From assembly GCF_019703835.1 (NCBI RefSeq), contig NZ_AP023054.1:1798001-1862000 (forward strand): DNA of 64,000 nucleotides. Direction: 5' to 3'. The DNA is from Thaumasiovibrio subtropicus. GTDB lineage: Bacteria; Pseudomonadota; Gammaproteobacteria; Enterobacterales; Vibrionaceae. Positions 19,482 through 28,141 of the stretch are shown piece by piece (position 1 is the first letter of the stretch; the number at the start of each line of letters is the position of its first letter). The notes under the pieces are model-generated. The model was not told the DNA's origin. It saw only the letters and a program-made list of their open reading frames with translations, and did not search any database. The translations under genes and the position numbers were made by a program.

Positions 19482-20133
19482 CGAGACAGCCTCCCTGCAG
19501 TCGAACTTGACCTTCCATATAGTTCGCGACTGTCGCACTATGCGTGACGAGCAACAAGGTACAACGGAGTTCCTTCGCTAAGCTGATCAACAAGCGCATC
19601 ACAGCCGCTTCATTTTTCTCATCCAAACTGCCCGTTGGCTCATCCGCCAGCAGCAACTTTGGTTCCATATAGAGTGAACGGGCGATCGCAACGCGTTGCT
19701 GTTGTCCCCCCGAAAGCTCTTCGGGATAGCGCGAAAGGAGCGACATTAAATCGAGGTTAGAGAGGATTTGGCGCCAGATTTTGTCATTTTCGGGCAAACC
19801 ACGTAGCTGACGACAAAACCGAATGTTATCGGCGATCGTTAGCGTCGGCAGCAAATTATATTGCTGAAAGATCATCCCTATCTTCTCACGACGAATATGT
19901 GTCCGCTCCCTTTCTGTTCGCTCGTGAAGAGGCAGGTCATCGAACCAAATTTCGCCTGAATCTTGGGTATCCAAACCAGCAATAAGATTAAGCAGCGTAC
20001 TTTTTCCTGAACCACTTTCCCCCATCAAGGCGATTTGCGCTCCGCGCTCTATATGTAGCTCAGCGCTCTGTAACACCGGATGGAAATCATCTCCATCTCG
20101 ATACCCTTTACAAAGCCGATTAATAATTAACAT
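19462..20133 (-). CDS. ABC transporter ATP-binding protein (LolD/MacB/AttE type)
   Basis: A 223-residue cytoplasmic ATPase. Walker A is GESGSGKST, the Q-loop lies in IFQQYNLLPTLT, the signature is LSGGQQQRVAIAR, Walker B is LLLADEPTG and the switch His is in LLVTHS. Sequence and partner place it in the LolD/MacB group that drives FtsX-type permeases. It is the first gene of a four-gene operon (ATPase, permease, AttH-like, VOC) with overlaps throughout. I start at the ATG at 20133 beginning MLIINRLCKGY; a longer start at 20175 adds residues not conserved in the family. Confidence 0.88.
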   Translation of the reverse strand: MLIINRLCKGYRDGDDFHPVLQSAELHIERGAQIALMGESGSGKSTLLNLIAGLDTQDSGEIWFDDLPLHERTERERTHIRREKIGMIFQQYNLLPTLTIADNIRFCRQLRGLPENDKIWRQILSNLDLMSLLSRYPEELSGGQQQRVAIARSLYMEPKLLLADEPTGSLDEKNEAAVMRLLISLAKELRCTLLLVTHSATVANYMEGQVRLQGGCLDVRTGS

Positions 20134-20267
20134 TGTTCGTTCCGTCGCCCGGGTAACACTCTGACAGTTAGGCAATTTACCCTATTCGCACTTTTTGCGG
20201 AAGAGGTCACACAGAGAGAATTGAGGAAATCATGTAACGAATCAATTAACAGCCGCTATTTCAACGC

Positions 20268-20293
20268 AAAAAGCGCCACTTTCTGCGCTTTTT
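20268..20293. terminator. Orphan hairpin with T-tract in the divergent intergenic region
   Basis: AAAAAGCGC/GCGCTTTTT with an 8-nt loop lies between the divergent ABC operon and the epimerase gene, after no coding sequence. It resembles a bidirectional terminator and could act as a leader attenuator for either side. Confidence 0.5.
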
Positions 20294-20495
20294 ACGCGTG
20301 CAGGGAAATTGCTAGGATTCTAGTTTGCTCTCTATTAAATTACTTATTCACCATAAACATTGATCATTTTGGGCGCCAATCGTCAGGCAATGCCATCGAG
20401 ATATCAATGAAAGCCATTTGAAATCAATACAAATTCGTTATACTTCTCTAAGCTTTTCATATGCCCCTCTTTCGCAATCAAGGAAGCATTGCGCT

Positions 20496-21935
20496 ATGAC
20501 AGAACGAATTCTCATTGTTGGCGCGTCTGGTTATATTGGTAATCACCTCGTTCCCCACCTCGCTGCACGTGGCCATGAAATTACGGCGACGGGACGCGCT
20601 TTGCGCGTGTTGAAGAAGCGCGCTTGGGGTGATGCGGAAAACATTACCCTTAAGCAATTGGATCTGATTTCTGACGATATCACGCCTTTACTTGAGGACA
20701 TTGATATCGTCATCTTCCTTGTTCATGGTATGGCCCATGGCCATGACTTTATCGATTATGAACTCAACGCTACCCAGCAACTGCGCAAGGCGTTAGATCG
20801 GAGCCAAGTAAAGCAAGTCATCTATCTTGGTGCGCTCCAGCCTCAAACGGATGCCGCCAGTGAGCACCTCGTTGCACGCCAAAAGACCGGCGAAGAATTA
20901 CGTAAATCAAAGGTGCCGATTGTCGAACTACGTGCCGGCATCGTTGTTGGCCCCGGTTCAGCGGCATTTGAGGTGATGCGTGATTTTATCTATCACCTCC
21001 CTTTGCTGTTTACACCGCGATGGGTTAACTCTACGTCTTCACCCATAGCTTTGGATAACCTGCTGTATTACATCACTCAACTTGTCGATAACCCGACAAC
21101 GGGTAATCCAATCTATGATATTGCTGGCCCTGAAGTCCTCACCTATCAATCGCAAATGATGCAACTCGGTGATGCGATGGGTAAGAAAGTCCACCTCATC
21201 AAGCTACCTTTTTTAACCCCAGAAATGACCGCGCACTTCTTCGGCATTATTACCTCGGTTCCATCCAATATCGCCAAGGCCCTTGTTAGCGGCTTGCGCT
21301 ACCATCTACCAGCCGATGACAAAGCGATTCGCGAGCGTTTCCCACAAACACTGATCACTTATCGTGACGCCGTCACAAAAACCTTAGAACAGGAAGAAGA
21401 TGTCGTACGCAGTGACGTGTGGGGCTTTGATCCAGACGCCCTACAGCGCTGGCATAAAGGCTATGGCTATTACCCTAAAAACGCGGGGTTTTCTCACACA
21501 ACACATGCCTCCGCAGAACAGCTTTGGCGCATTGTGAATCAGCTCGGCGAGGAACCGGGCTACTTCTATGCCAACGCGTTATGGCGCATTCGTGAGTGGA
21601 TGGATTATGCCATCGGTGGTAGTGCGCGAAAAAGACAGCGCACCGCTAAAAATCAACTCGCGATCGGAGACTACATAGACTCTTGGAAGGTAATTGCTGT
21701 CGAGGAAAATCGTTTCTTATCGCTACTGTTCGGTATGAAAGCACCCGGTCTTGGCCGCCTCGAGTTTACGATTTCTGATGAAGGCGATAAACGACGTTTG
21801 GATATCCGTGCTTGGTGGCATCCTGCGGGGTTTCCGGGGCTCCTCTACTGGTTTGCCATGATGCCCGCGCATCTGTTTATCTTTAAAGGCATGGTGAAGG
21901 CGGTGTGTGAGCGCGCCGAGCAATCGGGGCATTGA
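20496..21935 (+). CDS. NAD(P)-binding epimerase-like protein with C-terminal DUF2867 domain
   Basis: A 479-residue two-domain protein. Residues 1-300 form an extended SDR/NmrA-like Rossmann domain with the dinucleotide motif VGASGYIGNHL. The last 140 or so residues (from about YYPKNAGFSH) are a DUF2867/SRPBCC-like domain ending in RLDIRAWWHPAGFPGLLYWF. Proteins of this architecture are called YbjT-like; no reaction is established. The start at 20496 (MTERILIVGASG) is preceded by AAGGAAG; a 26-codon extension upstream is unlikely. It reads away from the ABC operon and ends against DUF2913 at a shared terminator. Confidence 0.8.
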   Translation: MTERILIVGASGYIGNHLVPHLAARGHEITATGRALRVLKKRAWGDAENITLKQLDLISDDITPLLEDIDIVIFLVHGMAHGHDFIDYELNATQQLRKALDRSQVKQVIYLGALQPQTDAASEHLVARQKTGEELRKSKVPIVELRAGIVVGPGSAAFEVMRDFIYHLPLLFTPRWVNSTSSPIALDNLLYYITQLVDNPTTGNPIYDIAGPEVLTYQSQMMQLGDAMGKKVHLIKLPFLTPEMTAHFFGIITSVPSNIAKALVSGLRYHLPADDKAIRERFPQTLITYRDAVTKTLEQEEDVVRSDVWGFDPDALQRWHKGYGYYPKNAGFSHTTHASAEQLWRIVNQLGEEPGYFYANALWRIREWMDYAIGGSARKRQRTAKNQLAIGDYIDSWKVIAVEENRFLSLLFGMKAPGLGRLEFTISDEGDKRRLDIRAWWHPAGFPGLLYWFAMMPAHLFIFKGMVKAVCERAEQSGH

Positions 21936-21971
21936 AAAAGCAATCCATTGGGAATGCTAACAAGCAGAGTA

Positions 21972-21997
21972 AAAAAGCAGCCGAGGCTGCTTTTTCT
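21972..21997. terminator. Shared terminator between convergent genes
   Basis: AAAAAGCAGCC/GGCTGCTTTTT with a 2-nt loop between the epimerase-like gene and the minus-strand DUF2913 gene; A and T tracts on both sides fit bidirectional use. Confidence 0.8.
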
Positions 21998-22000
21998 TGA

Positions 22001-22663
22001 TTAGTCTGCTATCGAAGGAAGCTCGGCGATAATCGGGCCATCATTCGTTGGATACACCAAGTACTCGCCGTGATATTTCACCTTGGACTTATAATCGGTC
22101 ACTTTGTGCAACAATACATCATGTTTCGCAGCGAGATCGATTAACTGATGCTTATCACCGCGTACGTAGAGCGATAATGGCTTTATCACCTCTCCGTCCT
22201 TAAAAGCAGCGGTCTGTTGTTCACAGCACACCACTAAGGACGCTTGCCCTTCGGTAAAATGTGAGACTTTACGCAACACTGGGTACTCAAGCGTGACTTC
22301 CCAATCTAGCTGCACTAACTCATCAAATAAAGCACGTAGTTGCGCCTCTTTCAGTGGCTCAAACGCCTCGCGCCCTTTTAACTGCTGGCGGTATGCGGTC
22401 TGAATATCAGCAAATTGTTTTTTAAGTGCTGCATTTTTACCCATACTACGAGATTGCTGTTGCCATTGCAGAAGCACAGCTTTCAAGCAAGGGTGAAAAC
22501 GTTGCTGTTTAATCGCTTTCGTTACCCAACTACTCAGGAAATAGGTCTCACTGACGGGCGTTGCCGATGTTTTGCCACTCTCAATAGAATCTTGCAACTC
22601 ACCAAGGCCAAGTTCGACCATGGTTAACAAATGCTGATTAAACACGCGTGGTTCACTTTTCAT
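22001..22663 (-). CDS. DUF2913 family protein
   Basis: A 220-residue soluble protein with no signal peptide. It resembles the DUF2913 family, which I know mainly from vibrios: SETYFLSSWVTKAIKQQRF, a basic Lys/Gln-rich central helix, and a C-terminal alpha/beta part ending EYLVYPTNDGPIIAELPSI. Function unknown. It overlaps the end of the Bcr/CflA gene by 11 bp and is probably cotranscribed with it, but a functional link is not evident. Confidence 0.7.
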   Translation of the reverse strand: MKSEPRVFNQHLLTMVELGLGELQDSIESGKTSATPVSETYFLSSWVTKAIKQQRFHPCLKAVLLQWQQQSRSMGKNAALKKQFADIQTAYRQQLKGREAFEPLKEAQLRALFDELVQLDWEVTLEYPVLRKVSHFTEGQASLVVCCEQQTAAFKDGEVIKPLSLYVRGDKHQLIDLAAKHDVLLHKVTDYKSKVKYHGEYLVYPTNDGPIIAELPSIAD

Positions 22664-23837
22664 ATCGTAATGCCAATAACCAATAAAAACCTGCTGATAT
22701 TAGTGCGCAAATTGCCATTGTCAATGCCATTGGTAGCGGTGTGCTATCTGGAATGATCGCAATAATCGCCCCGACGACAGTTCCCGTACCGAAGCGTAAT
22801 GTCCCCGCGATCGCAGAGGCGGTGCCTGCCATCTGAGGGTAGCCATTCAACAAACACGCCATGGTGTTACTACCTATGATGGAAATGATCCCCACATACA
22901 TCATGACAGGAATCACAGTACCCCATAAACCGAGCTCGAAAACCTGACCAAGGATCAGCAAGACACCCGCAGTGAATTGTATCGTAAGCGCAATACGCAG
23001 CATGTTATGTGAGCCGAGCTTCTTGACCATTCGGCCATTGAAGGTGGTAAAGATGATTAAGCAAACCACATTAAGGCCAAACAAATAACCAAAGTGCTCT
23101 GGTGACACTCCGTAATAGTCGATATAAACGAACGGGCCTGCGGTAAGAAAAGTAAACATACCCGCAAAGGAGAACGCCCCACAAAAGATGTAGCCGATAG
23201 CCACCGGGCTCTTCAACAAATAGTAGTAGTTACGTAATGTGGTCGAGATTTTCAGGGGCTGTCGATTTTCAACGCTTAATGTTTCAGGAATTTTGATAAT
23301 TACCGCAACAATGATGACACAAGAAAAGAGCGCCAAACCTGTGAAAATCGCCTGCCAGCCGAGGTATACGGCTACATAGCCACCAATAAGCGGCGCAATA
23401 AGCGGCGCTACCGTCATTACTAAGGTAATAAAAGACATGGTTCGAGCAAAGTCATCCCGCTCAAACATGTCCCTCACTAATGCCTGAACGATCACAGCGG
23501 CGGCTGCGCCAGCAAAACCTTGTATGCCTCGAATCCAAGTAAGCTCTACGATCCCTTTACTGAAGGCACAAAAGACACTCGCTACCGCAAAAAAGGCGAT
23601 ACCACCAATCAGGACTGGCTTACGCCCAAAGGTATCCGCTAAAGGACCAAAAAAGATCTGTCCGATAGCAAAACCGGCAGTATAGGTTGTTAGGGTAATT
23701 TGAACGGCACTGGCAGTAACGCCAAGATCGTCAGCAATGGTTGGCATCGCTGGCAGGTACATATCAATAGCCAGCGGTGTTAACGCTGAAATTGCACCTA
23801 AAATAAAAATCAGGATAAAGTGCGGAGAGGTGCGCAT
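22653..23837 (-). CDS. Bcr/CflA family multidrug efflux MFS transporter
   Basis: A 394-residue drug:H+ antiporter of the major facilitator superfamily with 12 predicted membrane helices. The N-terminus has LTPLAIDMYLPAMPTIADDL, a hallmark of Bcr/CflA, and motif A reads GPLADTFGRKPVLIGG between helices 2 and 3. Family members export bicyclomycin, chloramphenicol, sulfonamide or cysteine; the substrate here is unknown. I start at the ATG at 23837 (MRTSPHFIL) because 13 upstream codons add polar residues not seen in the family. DUF2913 overlaps its end. Confidence 0.88.
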   Translation of the reverse strand: MRTSPHFILIFILGAISALTPLAIDMYLPAMPTIADDLGVTASAVQITLTTYTAGFAIGQIFFGPLADTFGRKPVLIGGIAFFAVASVFCAFSKGIVELTWIRGIQGFAGAAAAVIVQALVRDMFERDDFARTMSFITLVMTVAPLIAPLIGGYVAVYLGWQAIFTGLALFSCVIIVAVIIKIPETLSVENRQPLKISTTLRNYYYLLKSPVAIGYIFCGAFSFAGMFTFLTAGPFVYIDYYGVSPEHFGYLFGLNVVCLIIFTTFNGRMVKKLGSHNMLRIALTIQFTAGVLLILGQVFELGLWGTVIPVMMYVGIISIIGSNTMACLLNGYPQMAGTASAIAGTLRFGTGTVVGAIIAIIPDSTPLPMALTMAICALISAGFYWLLALRYEK

Positions 23838-24015
23838 ATAAACATTCCAAAAAGCGTGCGGCAAGTCACACATCATACCCCGTATTGGCTTGATAGCACC
23901 TTAAAATTACAATTTTTTGCAAAGAATTAGGAGATAACTCGCTGCGAATATCCTGGATGAATCAATAGCATTCAAACTAACAGTTTTAGGTATGCTTTCT
24001 TAGCAGACCTCAACG

Positions 24016-24042
24016 AAAAAGGGCTTCCCATAAGGAAGCCCT
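24016..24042 (-). terminator. rsuA terminator
   Basis: AGGGCTTCC/GGAAGCCCT hairpin with a 5-nt loop, followed on the minus strand by TTTTTCG, 54 bp after the rsuA stop. Confidence 0.75.
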
Positions 24043-24095
24043 AACAACAAACTAATCAGCTAAAATCGGTGCTTAGCCAACAAATCACGCGCCTG

Positions 24096-24788
24096 CTACA
24101 GAAAATAGGCGACTTCTTCTTCGGTCAGTTCTCGATAATCGCCAGGTTCTAGCGCGTCATCAAGTTCGATAGCCCCAATGCGCTCGCGATGCAGGCCAAT
24201 CACGCGATTGCCGACCGACGCAAACATACGCTTCACCTGATGATACTTGCCTTCAGTAATCGTAAGGCGCGCTTCCGTCTCGGAAATCAGCACTAACTTT
24301 GCTGGACGCGTCAGCTCTTTTTCCCCACGCAGCATCACGCCCTCTGCAAAGGTCGCAATGGTTTCTTCTGGCACTGGGTCTGCGAGTTCAACAAAGTAGG
24401 TCTTTTCACAGACATGTTTTGGTGAGGTGATTCGATGTGACCACTGTCCGTCGTCCGTCATTAGAACCAAGCCTGTCGTATCGCCATCTAAACGACCTGC
24501 GACATGTAGCTTCTCTGGACTTACCTCGTCCAAAAGCACGAAGACGGTTGGGTTATAGTCATCAACGTGGGAACAAACAAACCCGCTCGGCTTGTTCAGC
24601 ATAATATAACGAGGCCCAGTTAAGTTTAGCTCTCGGTCTCGAAAAACCACCTCACTGTCGTCTGCTAGCTTTGTCGCGCCTTGTTTAACTACCGCGCCAT
24701 CGACGGTAACTTCGCCTGCTTTAAGCAACTTAGTTGCCTGTTTTCGTGTCACCCCTAGGGTTTCTGTCAGATACTTATCGAGTCTCAT
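24096..24788 (-). CDS. rsuA: 16S rRNA pseudouridine(516) synthase
   Basis: Converts U516 of 16S rRNA to pseudouridine (EC 5.4.99.19). The 230 residues match the E. coli length. An N-terminal S4 RNA-binding domain (MRLDKYLTETLGVTRKQATKLLKAG) is followed by the RsuA-family catalytic domain with the catalytic Asp in GRLDGDTTGLVLMTDDG, then KTYFVEL and EGKYHQVKRMFASVGN. The start at 24788 (MRLDKYL) is the family start; the 16 upstream codons are rejected. It is a single-gene unit. Confidence 0.93.
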   Translation of the reverse strand: MRLDKYLTETLGVTRKQATKLLKAGEVTVDGAVVKQGATKLADDSEVVFRDRELNLTGPRYIMLNKPSGFVCSHVDDYNPTVFVLLDEVSPEKLHVAGRLDGDTTGLVLMTDDGQWSHRITSPKHVCEKTYFVELADPVPEETIATFAEGVMLRGEKELTRPAKLVLISETEARLTITEGKYHQVKRMFASVGNRVIGLHRERIGAIELDDALEPGDYRELTEEEVAYFL

Positions 24789-25011
24789 AGTGATCAATGT
24801 CAGGTATTGAAGCATCGCATTATAACTAGCTCTCAAGTCTTCGCCTATTTTTCCGCTACAATTGATGGCGCGTTGCAGACATCGGCACTATAACTAAAGC
24901 TTAAAGCAGTGATATTTCGTAGAACAATTTCATGTTCCTGTTGTCTCAATGATGAAATATTGGCGCATTCAATACGTAATGCTTTTACGTCGTAATCAAA
25001 GGTCAAGTGTA

Positions 25012-25506
25012 ATGAACGTTTCTCTGTTGACTCCCACCCCTGCCAACTTCCCTACTTTAATGAACCTCGTTGAAAAGTTCTTTGAGCATGAGGTGCTCGC
25101 CTACGAAGCAGCGAAGATTCAAAAGGCGTTGGATCTGTTAATCAACAGTCCTGCAATGGGCAAGGTTTGGCTTATCGAAGTCAATAAAGACGGTAAAAAC
25201 ACCGTTGTTGGACACATCGCTCTCAGCTACAGTTTCAGCCTAGAGCTAGCAAGCCGAGTGGCTATCGTCGATCAATTCTATCTCGATCCAGACTGGCGAT
25301 CTCAGGGCGTCGGTACACTCGTCATTCCTGCCGTCGAAGCTGCCTTGCGAGAAGAAGGTATCGACGCACTGTCAATGGAAGTGAACATTGGCAATGCCGG
25401 CGCTCGCCGTTTTTATGAGCGCATGGGCTATGTCCCTCGCAGGCAGCACTGTATCATGGCGAAAACCATCACGGTTCCATCACCTGATCTTGATATGGTC
25501 TCTTAA
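25012..25506 (+). CDS. GNAT family N-acetyltransferase
   Basis: A 164-residue single GNAT domain. Motif A, which binds acetyl-CoA, reads VDQFYLDPDWRSQGVGTLVIPAVE with the Q-x-x-G-x-G/A-type turn, and motif B follows in ALSMEVNIGNAGARRFYERMGY. The acceptor substrate cannot be deduced. The ATG at 25012 follows AAAGGT and begins the globular domain; the upstream in-frame start at 24949 is rejected. A strong terminator separates it from radD. Confidence 0.82.
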   Translation: MNVSLLTPTPANFPTLMNLVEKFFEHEVLAYEAAKIQKALDLLINSPAMGKVWLIEVNKDGKNTVVGHIALSYSFSLELASRVAIVDQFYLDPDWRSQGVGTLVIPAVEAALREEGIDALSMEVNIGNAGARRFYERMGYVPRRQHCIMAKTITVPSPDLDMVS

Positions 25507-25525
25507 CAACGCCCCTATTTCCGAA

Positions 25526-25557
25526 ACGGCAGCAGTGTTACACTGCTGCCGTTTTTT
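25526..25557 (+). terminator. Terminator after the GNAT gene
   Basis: Perfect 12-bp stem ACGGCAGCAGTG/CACTGCTGCCGT with loop TTA and a T6 tract, ending 18 bp before the radD start. Confidence 0.9.
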
Positions 25558-25574
25558 CTATTCTAGCGACCTCT

Positions 25575-27356
25575 ATGTATACCCTGCGCAACTACCAACA
25601 ACAATCCGTCGATGCGGTTCTCCATTACTTTCGTCAACGTAGTGATCCAGCAGTTATTGTGCTGCCTACGGGCGCGGGAAAAAGCCTTGTCATCGCTGAG
25701 CTCGCGCGATTGGCTCGCGGACGGGTGCTGGTACTTGCCCATGTAAAAGAGCTCGTTGAGCAAAACCATGCAAAATATGAAGGCTATGGCCTCACTGGTG
25801 GCATCTTTTCTGCCGGGTTAGGCCGTAAAGAGTCAGAGCAAAAAGTGGTCTTCGCCTCAGTGCAATCCGTTGTCCGTAATCTTGACGCGTTTGCAAACCA
25901 GTTCTCTCTTCTTGTGATTGATGAGTGCCACCGTGTCCCAGAAGACAAAGAGAGTAGCTATCGCCGCGTGATCAGCCACCTTCAATCAGTGAACTCTGGG
26001 TTAAAAGTGCTCGGGCTTACCGCAACACCCTATCGTCTTGGGCTCGGTTGGCTTTACCAATATCATACGCGTGGTCAAGTTCGCTCTACCACACCGCGTT
26101 TTTTCCGCGACTGCATTTTTGAACTGCCCATCCGTTACTTGCTCGACGAAGGCTTTCTCACTGAGCCTAAACTTTTCGATATGGCGGTAGAAGGGTATGA
26201 CTTTTCATCACTCACACCGACAGCCTCAGGGAACTATCGAGAAGCCGAGTTAGACACGGTGATCGACAAAGCCAAGCGGGTCACGCCGCAGATAATCGCC
26301 CAAGTCATACAGCGTTCAAAAGGACGCAAAGGCGTGATGATCTTTGCCTCAACCGTCCACCATGCTGAAGAAATCATGGGCTACCTATCTAACGAGAGTG
26401 CGGCCATGATCGTTGGCGATACCCCCGGAGAGGAGCGAGATCGGTTAATTCGCGCCTTCAAAGCGCAAGAAATTAAGTTCCTCGTCAACGTCTCCGTATT
26501 GACCACAGGGTTCGATGCACCCCATGTTGATCTCATCGCGATCCTCAGACCGACCGAATCCGTCAGCTTGTATCAACAAATTGTAGGGCGAGGCCTCCGC
26601 TTGGCAGAGGGCAAAACGGATTGCTTAGTGCTGGATTATGCAGGTAATAAGTTCGACCTTTATCAGCCGGAAGTCGGCGATCCTAAACCCGATAGCAGTA
26701 GTGAGATTGTCACCGTTCCCTGCCCTGCATGCGGATTTAACAACAATTTTTGGGGTAAGTTGGATGATAATGGCTTTTTAATTGAACACTATGGTCGACA
26801 ATGCCAAGGCTATTTCGAGGAGGACGATGGTGAAAGAGAAATCTGTGGCTATCGCTTTCGTGCCAAGTTTTGTGAAATGTGTGGCGCTGACAATGACATT
26901 GCAGCACGACGCTGTCACGAATGCGATCACATACTTGTCGATCCGGACAAAAAGCTTCGGGATGCCCTCAACCTCAAAGACGCGATGATGCTGCTGTGTC
27001 ATGATATGCAGTTAGAAGCGGGCAAAAACCAATACGGCAAACCACAACTCAAAGTCAGCTACGAAACTGAAGCTAACTTCCCGCTTACGGAAGTTTGGCA
27101 GTTAAGTACAAAAAAGCAGAAAGAGACGTTCTTGAATCAGTTTATCCAACCTATGCTAGTCGACAGACATCGCCCTTTCACGGATACTGCTCCCTCGAAA
27201 GTCAGCAAGCAAGCGCATCGGCTGCAGCCACCAGCCATTATTGTAGCACAGAAAAATGGCCGTTTTTGGCAACTGCGCAGCAAGATTTTCGCCGTTGAAG
27301 TCAATGAAATGGAGAAAAATCAGTCAAGCGCACTGGAAATGTTCCGAACGCGTTAA
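25575..27356 (+). CDS. radD: RadD (YejH) superfamily 2 DNA helicase
   Basis: A 593-residue SF2 ATPase acting in DNA repair and recombination; E. coli RadD interacts with SSB and assists RecA-mediated strand exchange. Visible are the N-terminal Q-like RNYQQQSVDAVL, Walker A LPTGAGKS, DECH box in LLVIDECHRVPE, TATPYRL, motif V/VI region QQIVGRGLRLAEGK, and two C-terminal zinc motifs (CPACGFNN and CEMCGADN...CHECDH). Length and order match E. coli YejH, and rplY follows as in E. coli. The first Met at 25575 begins the conserved YTLRNYQQQ. Confidence 0.92.
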   Translation: MYTLRNYQQQSVDAVLHYFRQRSDPAVIVLPTGAGKSLVIAELARLARGRVLVLAHVKELVEQNHAKYEGYGLTGGIFSAGLGRKESEQKVVFASVQSVVRNLDAFANQFSLLVIDECHRVPEDKESSYRRVISHLQSVNSGLKVLGLTATPYRLGLGWLYQYHTRGQVRSTTPRFFRDCIFELPIRYLLDEGFLTEPKLFDMAVEGYDFSSLTPTASGNYREAELDTVIDKAKRVTPQIIAQVIQRSKGRKGVMIFASTVHHAEEIMGYLSNESAAMIVGDTPGEERDRLIRAFKAQEIKFLVNVSVLTTGFDAPHVDLIAILRPTESVSLYQQIVGRGLRLAEGKTDCLVLDYAGNKFDLYQPEVGDPKPDSSSEIVTVPCPACGFNNNFWGKLDDNGFLIEHYGRQCQGYFEEDDGEREICGYRFRAKFCEMCGADNDIAARRCHECDHILVDPDKKLRDALNLKDAMMLLCHDMQLEAGKNQYGKPQLKVSYETEANFPLTEVWQLSTKKQKETFLNQFIQPMLVDRHRPFTDTAPSKVSKQAHRLQPPAIIVAQKNGRFWQLRSKIFAVEVNEMEKNQSSALEMFRTR

Positions 27357-27461
27357 TATCCCTTGCTTTTTAAGCAATGCCAATATAATATCCGCGCTCG
27401 ATTTAAACGACATTGTGCAAGGTCGCATTGCATAGTGCATAACTTATAGAGTGAATCTATT

Positions 27462-27740
27462 ATGAAATTTGAAGCAATTGTACGTACAGATCTAGGTAAA
27501 GGTGCGAGCCGCCGCCTACGTCACGCTGAACAGTTCCCAGCAATCGTTTACGGTGGCGAAGCTGCGCCAGTCGCTATCGTTCTGAACCACAGCGAAATCA
27601 TCAACCAAATCGACAAGCCTGAGTTCTACCAAGAAATCATTCTTGTTATCGACGGTCAAGAAGTTAAAGTTAAGCCACAAGACATCCAACGTCACGCTTA
27701 CAAGCCAAAAGTTCAGCACATGGACTTCATCCGCATCTAA
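27462..27740 (+). CDS. rplY: 50S ribosomal protein L25
   Basis: A 92-residue short-form L25 that binds 5S rRNA, close to the 94 residues of E. coli RplY. Conserved features are [20 protein letters not shown] at the N-terminus and [22 protein letters not shown] near the end. It lies 105 bp after radD with its own leader. Codon use is strongly biased towards common codons, as expected for a ribosomal protein. Confidence 0.97.
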   Translation: MKFEAIVRTDLGKGASRRLRHAEQFPAIVYGGEAAPVAIVLNHSEIINQIDKPEFYQEIILVIDGQEVKVKPQDIQRHAYKPKVQHMDFIRI

Positions 27741-27761
27741 TTGCTGGATACTTGACTGTAC

Positions 27762-27789
27762 TAAAAAGCGCCTTCATGGCGCTTTTTTG
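27762..27789 (+). terminator. rplY terminator
   Basis: AAAAAGCGCC/GGCGCTTTTTT hairpin with a short loop, 21 bp after the rplY stop. Confidence 0.88.
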
Positions 27790-27816
27790 TCTTTGTGCAT
27801 TCCTTAGTCCGACACC

Positions 27817-28080
27817 CTACTCTTCTGACTCGCTAAAAAGATCGCCCTGAGAGAAGGTCGGTTCATTGGTTGCATTGGCTTGCTGATATCGGCGGCTTTC
27901 GACACGTTTACGGCGTAACTCACACAAGCGAATCACGTTGCGTTTTTGCTCATTGGTCAGGTTCAGCCATTCGAAGCGCTCTTCGCGACTGCGAAAACAC
28001 CCTTTGCAGTATCCCCGATTGTTCACTACACAGATCCGCCGACATGGGCTCGGAACCGCGAAAAAATCCAATTGCTCCAA
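27817..28080 (-). CDS. DUF1289 small cysteine-rich protein
   Basis: An 87-residue cytoplasmic protein with the DUF1289 cysteine set: CRRIC near residue 13 and GYCKGCFRS near 24, followed by a helical region EEWLNL-like (ERFEWLNLTNEQKRNVIRLCELRRKR). The four cysteines probably bind a metal. Function unknown. It lies 61 bp beyond the polB stop on the same strand and may be cotranscribed with polB. Confidence 0.8.
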   Translation of the reverse strand: MEQLDFFAVPSPCRRICVVNNRGYCKGCFRSREERFEWLNLTNEQKRNVIRLCELRRKRVESRRYQQANATNEPTFSQGDLFSESEE

Positions 28081-28141
28081 ACTGCATCCTTCCTCAGGTC
28101 AGTTTAATTGGAATGAAGAATACTGCCTATATTTCTGACCT

